Source: Panicum virgatum
Lineage: Eukaryota; Streptophyta; Magnoliopsida; Poales; Poaceae
Assembly (NCBI RefSeq): GCF_016808335.1
Contig: NC_053138.1
Coordinates: 57,132,951 to 57,196,950 of the forward strand
Length of the DNA: 64,000 bases
Direction of reading: 5' to 3'
A program made the translations under genes and the position numbers. Position 1 is the first letter of the stretch. Each line of letters opens with the position of its first letter. Of this stretch, positions 1 through 12,300 are shown piece after piece. The notes under the pieces were generated by a model, which was given only the letters and a program-made list of their open reading frames with translations, did not search any database and was not told the origin of the DNA.

Positions 1-1430
1 GGCTTAGATTGACGAGCATATAATCGCAAAAGCCCCTTCTCCGTCTTCCTCGCTCGTCTAAGTCCGCGCTGGGACCATGCCCCCGGTCGTCGCGCGCCGC
101 CCGCATGCCGGCCGGCGGCCGCCGAGCATGCCGCGACGGCCTCGCCGCGTTCTTCCCGTCCAGGTGCCGTGCCTGCCGGGTCCTCCATGTCGATCTCGCA
201 GCGCACGCCGGGAACGCGAGCCGCTTCCGCCGCGCGTATCCGCCGGGATGGTCGGAGATCGTGATCGCGCGCGCGTTCTGCTAGCTCTTTGCTGTCCAAC
301 AACTCCGTCCAGGCGATGCAAGCAGCTGGTCCGTCCGCCAGCATGCGCCGCGCCTCGCGGTCGGCGTCAGACCGCGCCACCGCGACGGCGGCCGCCTCGT
401 CGACGAATTGGCCGCACGCCTTATTATCCCAGCTGGGCGCCTGTGGAGAAGACCACGGCGTGCATGCTGGTGTGTTCAGCGCAGCCACGCCGAACGCGAA
501 GCTGCCGATGAATAAGACGACCGTTATCGGCAACTTCATGGAGATGCGACTGCTCTACGACCTCGGCAACTGCTCAGTGCTCACGCAAAGGAAAAGAGTG
601 CTCCGTCCTCGCCAGCTACGGGCGGCGGGGTCGTCGCCGGGGACCTCGGCATTCACGTAATCACGTTCGGGTCTGAGAAGGGGAGCGGTGAGCCTCGCAT
701 TCGGGTGCATCGGCGCGAGCACGCTCAGGGCGGCGTCCCTGGAGGAATCGATCGTCCGGCGTGATCGGGCTCGGCAGGGGCGCGCTGTCGATGGTTCTCC
801 TACTGCCTCGCGCCCTCTACTTCCGGTTCGCCGCCGTCAACCAGAGCCACCTGTTCGTCGGCGCGTCCGCCGGCCGCCGCGGTGGCGACGTGGCGTTCGT
901 CAAGAACCCGAAAGGGATCACGGTGGGGAAAGCCAAGCTCGACGTCCCCGCCGCCGCGTTCGGCCTCCGGGACGAAGTGGGCGGGCCTCGGGCACGCTGA
1001 TCGACTCCGTATACCCGTTCATGAGCCTCGCGACGTGGCGCACCGCGCGCTCAGGGCGGAGCTGGCGGCGCAGCTGCGCGCCAGCCGCCCCCGCCGGCCG
1101 CGAACATCAGCAAGAGGCAAGAGCCTGGATACCCGGTCGGAAGAGTCATGGCAGATCAAGGCTCATCCTCGCCGCCTACGCCTGTAACACGAGCCGAGGT
1201 GTGGTGCGCGAGCGAGCGCCGCCCAGGCGGTGGCGGGACGGTATGTACGGATGGGCACGAGGCGGATCCAGAGGCAGCTCGGTGGCGGCCTCGGGAACCT
1301 TCTGCCTCCGTACGTTATAACGCGGCGGCGCCAGTGACGACTCGCCGCTGCCGGCGTGGTTTGCCGTGGACGATGGCGGCCGGCCGGACGGGCAAGAGGC
1401 GGACGGACCCAGGGAGCGGTCGGGGTCGGT
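1..1430 (+). pseudogene. Nepenthesin-like aspartic protease fragments, tandem unit 1
   Basis: Two pieces of a pepsin-family (A1, nepenthesin-type) aspartic protease lie here in broken frames. Around 490-590 the sequence reads NAKLPMNKTTVIGNFM and then LLYDLGN, the conserved C-terminal end of the family. Around 760-1110 it reads IGLGRGALSMV, SHLFVGASAG and then, after a frame change, TLIDSVYPF, the middle of the enzyme. The second catalytic motif, normally DSG, reads DSV. The C-terminal piece precedes the middle piece, which fits adjacent partial repeats and not one gene. Stops and frame changes rule out an intact product. The same material recurs at 1,561-2,230, 26.7-28.9 kb and 45.6 kb. The identity as aspartic protease debris is firm; exact limits are not. 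Confidence 0.7.
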
Positions 1431-1433
1431 GAA

Positions 1434-1545
1434 TCAAATACCGTCCGGGGGTGGACGGTAAATGAAATACCGTCCACCCCTAGGTGCTACACCAACCGTT
1501 GGATCAAGTTTTACCGGCCGAGATTGACGAGCATATATAATCTCG
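1434..1545 (+). repeat. Repeated promoter-like block with palindrome and TATA
   Basis: The block carries ATACCGTCC and GGACGGTA in inverted arrangement, then a conserved stretch ending in GACGAGCATATATAATC, which looks like a TATA element. It recurs almost unchanged at 27,315-27,430 and 28,267-28,385, and its right part also opens the window at 1-45. Each copy sits at the start of a protease-fragment unit, so it may be the ancestral promoter. That role is inference. Confidence 0.55.
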
Positions 1546-1560
1546 AAAACCCCTCCTCCG

Positions 1561-2230
1561 TCTTCCTCGCTCGTCAAAGACCGCGCGGCGAGGGTCACCA
1601 CGCCCCGGGGTCGCCGCGTGCCGGCAGCATCCCGGCCGCCGCAGAGCACGCCGGGGTGCCGGATCCTCCATGTCGATCTCGCAGCGCACGCCTGAAACGC
1701 GACCCGCTTCCGCGCCGCGCGCATGTCCAGCGCATCCGCAGGGATGGTCGCCGCCGAACATGATCACATCACGCGCAGGTTCTGCTCTTTGCCGTCCAAC
1801 TCCATCCGTCCAGGCGATGCAAGCTGGTCCCTCCGCCAGCATGCGCCGCACCTCGCGGTCGGCGGATCAGACCGCGGCGCGCCACCGCGACGGCGTCCGC
1901 CTGGTCGACGAATTGGCCGCACCTTATCCCAGCTGGGCGCCCGTGGACAAAGGCCGCCACGGCGTGCATGGTGTAGGCCAGGTTCAGCGCAGCGATGCCG
2001 AACGCGAAGCTGCGGCCGATGAACGAGACGACCGTCATCGGCAACTTCATGCAGAATTGCAGATGCAGCTAGCTGCTCTACGACGGCGGCAATGGCGTGC
2101 TCTCCTTCCAGCCGGCGGACTGCACGCTGCTCCATGTGAGGACATACCGATACACTTTGATGCACGCTGATTGTTTGTGTGTGCCCGTATGCACCTGTCC
2201 CCGGTATTTCCAATGTGCTGGCTCCTAATA
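1561..2230 (+). pseudogene. Nepenthesin-like aspartic protease C-terminal fragment, tandem unit 2
   Basis: A degenerate copy of the C-terminal part of an aspartic protease. About 1,915-2,130 corresponds in alternating frames to the family tail (a WAPVDK-like stretch, then NETTVIGNFM, then a leucine-tyrosine-aspartate stretch ending near FQPADC), with a stop and frameshifts between pieces. It is nearly identical to 28,490-28,800, and the homology continues to 2,295, which makes this a duplicated block and not a chance fragment. No intact open frame spans the protein, so I call it a pseudogene. Confidence 0.65.
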
Positions 2231-2295
2231 CCTCCATAAAAAATGTGCTCCTAATTAATACCCTATTTTCATTATTAATTGTTTCTATTTATATA

Positions 2296-5200
2296 GGATC
2301 TGCCTATATCAAACGCGAGTGTTTTGAAGCCTATGCTCACCTGAGTGTTTTTTAACGTCAAATCACATGATTAATACAGTAGAAAAAATCGAGTGTTTCA
2401 GAGCATATCCACACCCGATTTTTCAACCACAGGATTAAAATCCAACGTTCAGTTTTGAAAAGCAGGATTAATTACTCTTACCAATACACAGCTGTACAAA
2501 TCTAATTATAAGCCTTCTAAGCACAAACAGATTTGAAGAATGAAGTTCCTGTAGTTAGGATTGAAAATGTAACATTTTAATGACAAATTTGAAAGATTAA
2601 AATCATGCAACTCTTGAGTTCAAGTAACATATTTGTCACACAAGAATATAGAACCCTATAACCAAATAATATAACTGACTGCATCAACTTGGCAATTAAT
2701 ATAAGTCAAAAGGAATGAAAACTTCAGAACACAAGCCTGAATAGAGCTTCAAAATTCAGTCACAAACGCTGAGTTTAGAAATGAAATAAGAGATCGTAGC
2801 TCACAATATTGAACACTATTTTGTTCATTTGTTTTGACTACAAATTTGCTCTGAGTGCCCTCAATGGCAAGTTATGTGTGCATGTCCCTAGTGATGAGAA
2901 CATAGTGCGTCTCAAATGAATATGGTGGGTCGAAATACATCTACAAACATAGAAATATGAAACATGTTAGCCAAACATGAAATAGCCTGACATTTGAACA
3001 ATTATTACACCATGCAAACATAAGAATGACAATATAATAACCACTTAAGAATGACAATACAATAACCACTGGAATTTTAGCTATAGGCAGTGTGACTACT
3101 GAAATATGAAACTAAATGGCATGCTGGAGAAACATGACATAAGAAATGTCAGCAAATTACAACAAGGAACGAAATGGAAAAAGACTGAAATTACACCTTG
3201 TTTAACTACAAATGACGGTATAATCACCGCTGGAATTTTAGAAGATATGAATTGTCACTAAAACTCTAGATCGACATATGTAGATCAAAGCTAGTAGACA
3301 TAGAACATATCATAATAGTATTTCAACAAAAATGGATGCAAATAACATATAACAAAGGACAACCGATTATTCTATGTTGAGCATCACAAGCAAATAGTTG
3401 TTTGGAGCTCATTGCAACAAGACATGAGCAAACGACAAGGTAGTAAAAGCTCATCCATGGTTTCCTCAAAATTGCATATAATATGGTTTCAAACATTACA
3501 TGTAGCAAATTAAATAATCATCATAATTAAAAACACACAGATGCAGAATACATATTCAAAAATCCTCAAAATTATTCTATGGTTTACAAATATACAAAAA
3601 AAATAAGAAATTGTTAAAACACCACAAATGCAAATGTCAAATAGTCAGATTCAAATATCAAATGGCAGATTGCAAATATCAAATTATTTCTATGGTCTCT
3701 CAAATGACAGATAGTTTAGGTAATGAGTGAAGCCCCTCAAATGCAAATGACAAATATGCATATATATGAAAATATATAGTGAACTATTACATGTGCATCA
3801 TATATGAATTATAGTGTAATTATCACTGTAACTATGACTATTCTAAACTGTAACTATAATAAGAAGGAAGATCCTATGAAATTATTACATGTGCATCATA
3901 TATGATTATTCTTTGAAATATAACAGTACAACAAAGATGGCCCTAGCCATAATAAGAAGCTCCTGCTTTAGCATTGAAAAAAATGAAGATCTGCGATAGA
4001 CAGTTGCATCGAGGAGGTTATACTATCTGGTAGCCCAACAATAGATGTCACATGCTGCTTGCTAACCTCTCAAATGTGCAATGCATTCCCCATTTTTGGA
4101 TGCAGGCTGCAAGACAGCACAAATGTATTTGGCAACCTGCTGGAGCATTAGCTATTTGTGATTGAGAAATCAAAGTATCATGCATAGTAGAAAGGAGCAC
4201 ATATAACTACATAAGTGGAATAGATAAGAAACTGGAGCATCTAGCCAAATATACCCTCAAATTCTAAAATCTAAAGACATAAAAAACCTGAAACAAAATT
4301 CAGTATATCCCAAGTAACACATAGCTAGAACAGATGGTCATACATCAATTTTGGAAAGGTAAGTTGGTCTGCATCAGAACCTGAAAGCAATCATACATCT
4401 CAGTTACTGGAACAAAGATACTAGCCATTATCATCTAGTACTAATATCTGATATGACCATACTGTTACACAACAATTGACATTTTAGGTAATGACAGTTA
4501 TCTTGGACATAAGTTACACCAAATATTGCACTGTCAAATTAACTATTATCAACTGTAACTAAGACTAGGAATTGAAATATCAAGCAAAGCAGTACGATAA
4601 AAGAGGAATAATTATATATAAATAGGTACCTCGAAGAAAAAAAATGATATAGTAGAAAGAAACAAAAGAATTAGGTTCTTTCCATGGCTTGTCAAAGGAT
4701 ATAGAAGAGCAACAACCTGCATTAGAATACCCAACAAGAGATAGTTGAAAAAGGTTGCAGATATCATAAAACAATAAAAATGCAGTTAAAAGATTTTCAC
4801 AGGACAAACAGTTAGATTCTTTCCATGGCTTGTCAAATTACATATACCTTGAGCTATTATATGAAGACAGTATTATATCATAATAAAACTACCCCCAAAC
4901 ACAAAAATATGTTCATGGATGCCTACAGTAGTACACTTCTGCACATTGTGAAGGGTGGATTAATCAACAAAGAGCATGACGCAAAATTATTTTATGCGTG
5001 CCAATTAAAATAAATAAAAACTCCTCAAAAACACACATAATAGACACCACCCCCATTCATTCACCTTGTCATGTCCTGGGAAAAACAGGGTCATGCCCTC
5101 ACCCTCGTTCGTAGAGCCCTACCTATCATGTCTTCTAGTTGAAATAAACATAAAAAAAATAAAAACTGATTCTCTGATCTCTTGGGATGATAACAAAAAT

Positions 5201-5931
5201 TTCATCCAGAAATTAGACCTATGCAATGGAAACAAATACTCCCAATCCAGTATAACCAGATCCGGTTACAATGATAGAATAGCCAAACAAAAAAAAACTA
5301 TTGAATCATCACAAACATGGCATGAGCGGATGAGCCAATAGCCAAAGACAGAAGCGCAAAAAAAAAAGGAAATCGCAAAACTCTATAGCAGAAAGTGGCC
5401 TAGCTAGAGATTACAACAACTGGGAGCAAAAATCACACGAGGACAAAAGCACGCAGGGGATCAAGCAGGGTTGGTGAAGGGGGAGCGTTTGAAGAGCAGC
5501 CATGAACGAATCTTAGAGATCACATGTCGCCGCCACCCTCGCACATTCGCCTTGTCGCCCCTGGGACAGACCACGAGGATCTCCTGGGCCTTCACCTCGC
5601 CGTCCACGGGATGAACCTCGGAGTTCGCCAGGTGCCGCCTCCTCGTGCGGCCTTCCGCCTCGCCAGCTCGCCGCCATCGACACAAGAATGAAAGGGGGGA
5701 ATGAAACGACAGCTTCGAGGAAAAAAAGAAATAGGTAAAATGCGGGCTGCACAGTGGGGTCTGATCGTCAGCGATACAAAAGAAAAAAAAACAGACAGAT
5801 ACCAGAAAGGGCAGGCGGGCTGCACCGCAGCTGTATCAGACGGATAAAAACTAACAAAAGCATCGATCGGGCGGTCAGAAATTCGTGTGCTGAGATGCCG
5901 AGAAACACTCGAGTGTGTTTTAGCTTTACCC
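2296..5931. mobile_element. Mutator-like insertion with 9-bp target site duplication
   Basis: The paralogous block in copy B reads continuously through this position, so 3,636 bp are inserted here. The insert is flanked by the direct repeat ATTTATATA at 2,287-2,295 and 5,932-5,940. A 9-bp duplication is characteristic of Mutator-like elements. The ends begin with GG and show weak inverted similarity over about 50 bp, including a shared CGAGTGTTT near 2,318 and, inverted, near 5,910. The interior is AT-rich with no transposase that I can recognise, plus one GC-rich coding-like patch at 5.46-5.69 kb, so it would be non-autonomous. The insertion is well supported; the family assignment rests mainly on duplication length. 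Confidence 0.65.
5461..5690 (-). other. GC-rich coding-like fragment inside the Mutator-like element
   Basis: In an AT-rich insert this 230-bp patch is GC-rich and open on the minus strand, with a stretch reading VKAQEILVVCPRGDKANVRG. Composition and location suggest a captured host gene piece, as in Pack-MULEs. I do not recognise the source gene and see no clear start or splice structure. Confidence 0.3.
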
Positions 5932-5940
5932 ATTTATATA

Positions 5941-6310
5941 ACACAAAATCATAACAAGGATTTTCTTTCGAAACAATGTGTGTGTGTGTGTATAGATATA
6001 GATGCTCGTAGACATGCATACATGCATGCACGTACACTCTATCCCGGTGAGCATTATGAGAGCTGAACTAACAGATCTTGAATTTTGCAAATTTACAACT
6101 GAGCATCTCCAAGAGATTAGCCAAAAATACTAGCCAAATTTACTGATTTAGCTACTCAAAAATAGATTTGACAAATAAATAATAGAGTACTCCAACAAAC
6201 TCTGTATGGATGTCTAGTGAGTTAGGTTATCTAAAAATAGAGAGGGAATGAGGTGGAATGAAGAGCCACTAAATTTGGAGAGTCATTTACAGAGTCTATT
6301 GGAGATGTTT
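5941..6310. repeat. Duplicated block shared with 39,230-39,600
   Basis: This non-coding stretch continues the paralogy between copies A and B on the far side of their two different transposon insertions. It starts with ACACAAAATCATAACAAGG in both copies, followed by a TG microsatellite that is longer here. Similarity ends at about 6,310, where copy B jumps to unrelated sequence. Confidence 0.7.
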
Positions 6311-6371
6311 TTTGTCCAATAATAACTAAAATTATCTTTAAAACAATTTGGCTAATCTCTTGGAGATGCTC
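6101..6371. mobile_element. MITE with GAGCATCTCCAAGAG terminal inverted repeats
   Basis: A 271-bp element begins GAGCATCTCCAAGAGATTAG and ends with the exact inverse. It has no coding capacity. The same terminus family appears at 22,665 in an intron of gene C. The copy at 39,383 in duplicate B keeps the left end but is truncated on the right. No clear target duplication was found. Confidence 0.65.
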
Positions 6372-6703
6372 AACGTCTTGACATACTCCTATACGAAAAC
6401 ATCACGTACCGCTGAAAATAATAATATCATCTATTTTTATATAAATATACATAGAAATACGAACACCCGTGTGCTGATATACTTTGAACCCGGGTGGGTA
6501 CGTTCCTCCAAACCGAGTTACCCTCAGTTCGCATAACATAGACTTAGGTACTAATTAGTGATGCACAAAATCGTCAGAGATATATTATATGTTCAAGCAT
6601 CATTTGATCAGGAGAATGTATTGACTACGGCAATCCCTACATACGGGGATACGCTTCTTATGTTCGTGTAGCATGTCAATGGCGCCACTCATCGTGTCTA
6701 TCG

Positions 6704-7128
6704 TCACACGGCTAGGCAGGCGACGTCACTACTACCAGCAGCATGGTGCAGGCATCCGGCGCTCGCCACAACCAGGTAAACCAGCAGCAGCACGGCGGCG
6801 CCGCACCAGCTCGCGAGCGCGGCCACGGCGACCTCCCGGCTCGCGGCGGCGTCCCAGACCTCAGCGCACGCGAGGCCGTAGAGCACCAGCGCCATGGCCA
6901 GAGCCATGCGCTTCCCGCGTTCCCTCTCCGCGTCGCCTTCGCCGCCGCCCGACGACGACGATCCTCCGGAGCCATCGTCCATGGCCTGCGCGGCGTAGTG
7001 CACACCATCAGGTACATCGCCGTGAAGGCCGCGCACGCCAGCGCCAGGTCGTCCGGCCGGCTCAAGATCTGCCCGTACGCCACGGCGAGCGACGCCGCCC
7101 CCGCCACTATCGTGACGGCGGCAGGCAT
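6704..7128 (-). pseudogene. Small multi-pass membrane protein, frameshifted
   Basis: Two overlapping minus-strand frames together look like one small hydrophobic protein. The first starts at 7,128 (MPAAVTIVAG, then ILSRPDD, then a segment around AFTAMYLMV). The second continues from about 7,005 with AQAMDDGSGG, a serine/glycine and acidic linker, then two hydrophobic segments around MALAMALVLYGLACAE and AAVLLLVYLVVASA, ending at 6,704. The frames meet near 7,000-7,010, so one small indel would account for the break. The GC-rich composition with this periodic hydrophobicity is typical of a grass single-exon gene. I do not recognise the family. The region is absent from duplicate B. Confidence 0.45.
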
Positions 7129-7249
7129 CCCCGGCCGGCCGAGACTCTGCTAGCTGCTCCTCGGTGGAAGAAGAACAAGGCGAGCTCGGAACGGTGTAGA
7201 AGAAAAATAGAAAATGGTGCGCGCGGCCGGCCGGCCGGCAAGACATCCC

Positions 7250-8229
7250 TAAGAGCCTATTTGTACTGAGATTTCAGCAGGACTATAGTAGCATTAAGAA
7301 CAGAATTAGCATCCCTGATACGGTGGTTTAAAAGGTTCTTTCTTGGCATAGCGTGCGACAGAGACCGAAGAGGAACGCTGCTGATGATCAGAGGTTCCAG
7401 ATGGCTGCATGGAGACGATTAGCGAGTAGCGACGAGCTGTGGTTTTGACCGACCACAATCTTATTCGAGCCATTAGGTCACTTGGGTGAAGCTACAGGGG
7501 TTTCTCACTCTGTGGTTAGGGAATAGGAAAGAAGGATACATCATGCATGTGTCGAATATACTAATATATTTGAACTTGAACAAGACATTAATTTAGAGTT
7601 GAAGGAACAAGAAAGCACGGCTGTGTATGGTCGCCGTCACTGTGTGGAAAGTGGCTTGTAGGTTGAATATTATGTCGGCCTGGCGGCCTCTAACTAAACA
7701 TTCTACTTGCTGCAATATAAACTGCACACGACAACTGCTGCTGCTTAGTCACAAGACAAGCCTCAGTTTATAGCTTGATTGAAAAAGATTCAATCACATT
7801 GATCAAACTCACTGAGATAAAAAAAAGGATCCTGTGATTAGTAATAGAAGGCTTGTAGAATTGTTTAATTATTGCAAGCCTCAGTACAAGAGGGTTTATA
7901 GTTACTCTCTCAACTGACCTTAGATACAGCTAGCTAGTTCCTTGAGCATTCAAAATTATTTGTCCCAGAATATAAATATTTATGAGTCCAGGAGCTTCTC
8001 TTGGCCCATGAACTGTCAAAAATACCCATATCTAGTCTACCGTCATCCGCATGCTACAGGGACGTTGCATGCAAGTACATTTGGAAGATGCAGCATGTGA
8101 CATGCTTGAATAATTTAATTTAGTTGCATGAAAAAAATTGGACTTTTAATCACGCATGAAGGGCAAATGAAGGGCAATTTGCACTCACCTTAATGTTTTT
8201 AAGAGAGTCTAACACTAGATATATTATTG
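7250..8229. other. Intergenic, nothing recognised
   Basis: AT-rich sequence with no coding frame, terminal repeats or RNA gene that I can support. Confidence 0.5.
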
Positions 8230-8239
8230 GACCGATAGG

Positions 8240-9301
8240 ACTGCCAGAGCCGGTCATATGGATCAAATGGGTACCTGTTGTTTACAGGAGATCAATATGA
8301 ACAGAATTGACAAAAAGATGCTGGAACTAGGAGGAGGCAACTTTAGAACATTAGGGATCTGAATCTAGATTATAACTTTGTTTTACAATGGAAGAGGAAC
8401 GAGCTTTCAGTCAGAACTTTTAGAAGACTTGGTGCGTTTGTTTTTTCCAGAAAGATTTGCTGATTAAAATTTATTTATCAGAATCAAACAATTATTCAGG
8501 TCCTATTAGAATGCACTAAAAATGGAAGAATGTTGAAGAATACCCGTCCAAATGAAAAAAAATACTCCAAACAGCATGTTTGGATGAAGCTGACTTAAAG
8601 GAACTCTGTAGAATACTTTCAAATCATACACAATTTGGGGGCGAAAAGTGGTGCTAGTCCACATTTCTTCTGAGTTTTCAGAAGCAACATCCATCTTTTT
8701 AACTCCTGTGATCCTGTCTGTCTCTAGCTACCTAACCTCAAATTGTCTCAACACAATTTGAGATTAAATTTTGATGGGTAGGTATATAGTTAGGTAGCTA
8801 GAGACAGACAGGATCACAGGAGTGAAAAAGATGGGTGCTACTTTTGAAAACTCAGAAATAATGTCAAGATGAGTTTAGACTAGCACCACTTTTTGCTCCA
8901 AAATTGTGTATGACAGATTCTATAGAGTTCCTTTAAGTCAGCTTCATCCAAACATGCTATTAGGAGGGTTTTTTTTCACTTGGATGGGAATTCTTCAACA
9001 TTCTTCCATTTTTAATGTGTTCCAAAAGGCCTTAAATCATTGTTTGATTTTGGTAAATAAATTCTAATCATCAAATTTTCTGAAAAAACAAACCCACAAA
9101 TCTTCTAAAATTTCTGACTGAAAGCTCGTTCCTCTTCCATTGTAAAACAAAGCTATAATTTACATTCAGATCCCTAATGTTTTAAAGTTGTCTCCACCTA
9201 GTACTGCCTAACATTCCAGCGTCTTTTCGTCAATTCTGTTCATATTGATCTCCTGAAAACAATAGGTACCCATTTGATCCATACGACCGGCTCTGGCAGT
9301 C
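8240..9301. repeat. Large inverted repeat, about 500-bp arms, next to receptor kinase A
   Basis: The left arm 8,240-8,736 is an inverted, diverged copy of 8,789-9,301, with a 52-bp spacer that itself holds a small hairpin. The inner 35 bp of the arms (8,702-8,736 and 8,789-8,823) are perfectly complementary. The outer ends contain the start of the malectin-domain exon, seen on the plus strand as RYPFDPYDRLWQ near 9,266-9,301 and inverted near 8,243-8,276. Copy B has only the right-arm sequence. A transcript through this region would fold into a long hairpin. Confidence 0.8.
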
Positions 9302-12300
9302 TTTTGGTGATATTGATGCATGCACCAACATAACAACCTCAACAGCCGTCGACGTCTCTAACATCAGCAGCTTCCATACGCCATCGAAGATTTTGTGGAG
9401 TGCCGCCACTTCTGTGAATGGAACCCGGATCGACTTCACATGGAGCTCGGATTCCTCCATAAACAATGACAACACATCATACCTCCTGTTGCTTTATTTT
9501 GCGGAGGTGCAGAGGTTACCAAGGAATGCACTGAGGCGATTTGATATCCTTGTCGATAACGTTACATGGAACAGCAGCCAGGGGTACAGCCCGAAATACC
9601 TTTCTGCTGAGCTTGTGAAAAGGACCGTGCAGGGATCAAGCCAGCATACTGTATCACTTGTAGCCACACCAGATGCAACTCTTCCACCAATCCTGAATGC
9701 ATTCGAAATATATACAGTGCTGCCAATGACTGAACTTGCGACAAATGATGGAGATGGTATCTGTTTTGGCACTTTAGCTTTGCTTGAAATGCTCTCAGCC
9801 TCCTGCATCCATCTGTAACCTATTGTGTTCATAGGATTAGGCACATTTTCGTTGCAAGAAAATAGGGTGCATAACTTCTTGCATTGACATGTTTATTTTG
9901 TCATTTTGTCAACATATCTAAGTCTCAACTAGAACTTACAAGCTCATTTTTCAATGGTCTGGACATCACGCACCGCCAAGGCCATCATGTAGCTAATTTT
10001 AAGAACTCACTTTTAATCCAAAGGGGTTCCTTCTGAAGGATTACACAGTGATTCCTAGATGCTCGAAAAATAAAGTAACCCTACTGCTAGAACAAAACAA
10101 ATGCAGTTACCACATACTTTCTCTCCACTTTACCTACTCACTACTCAGACAGTGTTTCTCCAATGCTAGGACTGGTAACAACACAAATCTGTGCGATAAT
10201 GGTGCTTCTACCTGCAAACCAGAGAATAAGATTGGCAACAGAGTACTTGTCATTGCAATAGTTGTCCCAATAGCAGTAGCAACTCTACTATTTCTGGTGG
10301 CATTTTTTATCCTTCGAAGAATGAAAAATAAACAAGGTAATATTTCATAAACGAAATCACAGATTTTGTATTCACTGAAAGTTGCTTATATAAGATGTGT
10401 CTTGGCTGTAGTTACAAGGACAGCAAACAACTCAAGGCTTCCTAGCCCTCGAGAAAGGTCGAATATATTTGAAAACAGACAGTTCACCTACAAGGAGTTG
10501 AAGCTCATGACAGCTAACTTCAAAGAAGAAATAGGGAGAGGAGGATTTGGTGCTGTCTTCCTAGGATATTTGGAGAATGGAAGTCCAATTGCTGTCAAGA
10601 TGTGTTCAAAAACATCTCAAGGGGATAGAGAATTTTCAGCTGAGGTAGGCCATTCAGTAGAATTTGTCTTCTGTGTGAATGCTTGAAAACTGAAAGAAAT
10701 GAATGCTTGAAAACTGAAAGAAATGTTCTTGTTACATATTTGATATTTCAGGTTCAACACTTGACAAGAGTTCTTCACAGAAACCTTGTTTCCTTGATTG
10801 GATACTGCAAGGACAAGAAACATCTAGCCCTTGTTTATGAATACATGCATGGTGGAAATGTACAGGACCGTCTAAGAGGTATGGTACCACAAGAAAGGGA
10901 AAAAATTACTTTTAGGTGCCCAATATTTCAACATACTCTTTAACTCGCTTTTAGGTTTCTATTTCAGCTTTGTAAAACACAAGTCCAGCCTTTCCAAACA
11001 TATGCCAAAAAAAATCTTACTTATGGGGGTTGGTTATGGTTTCAAACCCATCCAATTGAAATGTGTCGACTTTATTTATCTACTATTGCTACCATCATGG
11101 CGTAATCTGAGTTTTATCATGAGAATCAGAATTGAGTAACTGGCACACTACTGTCCTAATTCACCAACGAACCACATGCTATGCTATCGTGCTTTTGCAC
11201 AAACCTTGTTGTAACCAATTTGTTGTGACCATCAATCGCAGGTGAAGCCTCTGCTGCTACACCCCTCACTTGGCATCAATGTCTCAAGATTGCTCTCGAC
11301 TCTGCCCATGGTTTGTAAGCCTGTACACATCTCAAATAGTAAAATAGTAGTAAGATAGATATACATGATGTATCATGGTATATAGAACTTAAGGGATTTG
11401 CTACGGTACACCAAAGTGACTGTAGACCGTTGATCTAATGCCATATTTCCTCTTAGGAGGTAATAGTTCTAATATTTAGTTTATATATTTTAAATTAGAA
11501 AATAGAGAATTAGAACTAACTTGCATGCATATTAGTTGAGATCTTATATTTCTGTTTTTTCCATGTGATGTGCGGTCATAAGCATTAGTTGATGAGATCT
11601 CAGATTTGTTTTAACGTGAACAAAAGCAAACGTGAGGTGTGTGGTCACTTTGAAAAAAAAAACATGTTAGTGACAATAACATGTATACGTGACAAACCTG
11701 ATCAGAAAAAATATTTTTACAACCATGTAGCATGACAGCTGCACATATGTATCATGACATAATAATCTAGTGGTAGGACTTGGTCTAACGTGACATGATT
11801 GTAACGAATGACTTGAAAAAAAAAGAGAGAGATGTATGTAGCTTAGAGGTAGGCGTTTATTTTCTATAGTGTGACATAAATACATGTGCACATGTTATTT
11901 TTAACTGTTAGAAAATTTTTCTACACTCCAACGAGACTAATATTGCTTTTTCCATACACGTACGTGCATGCATGATTTAGGTGAAACAACCTGCACGCAT
12001 GATTAGAAAACAAGATTTGCAGTTCCATGATTTTCGGATCTGCAATTCTGCGTGCATGCAAGATAATTAAGCACGGATATTTTTTATGTTTAAGATGGAT
12101 TTAATCCTTGAAAATTTAACGGCTTAGATTTATTTGACCTCTTACCTCCTAAGAGGTAAATGGAGTACCGTAGCAATGCCCAAAATAGTAGTATGTGTGC
12201 ACTAATAACCATCTGATTGCCCAATTAGATCTGGAAATGCCTCAACAAGTTAAGCTAGCTTCTTCCAACCCACCCAAGCTTACCAATTGCAACTTAATTA

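Noticed and set aside
5768..6037. Minus-strand frame spanning the right end of the Mutator-like insert
   Set aside because: It crosses the insertion junction and a TG microsatellite, so it cannot be an ancestral gene.
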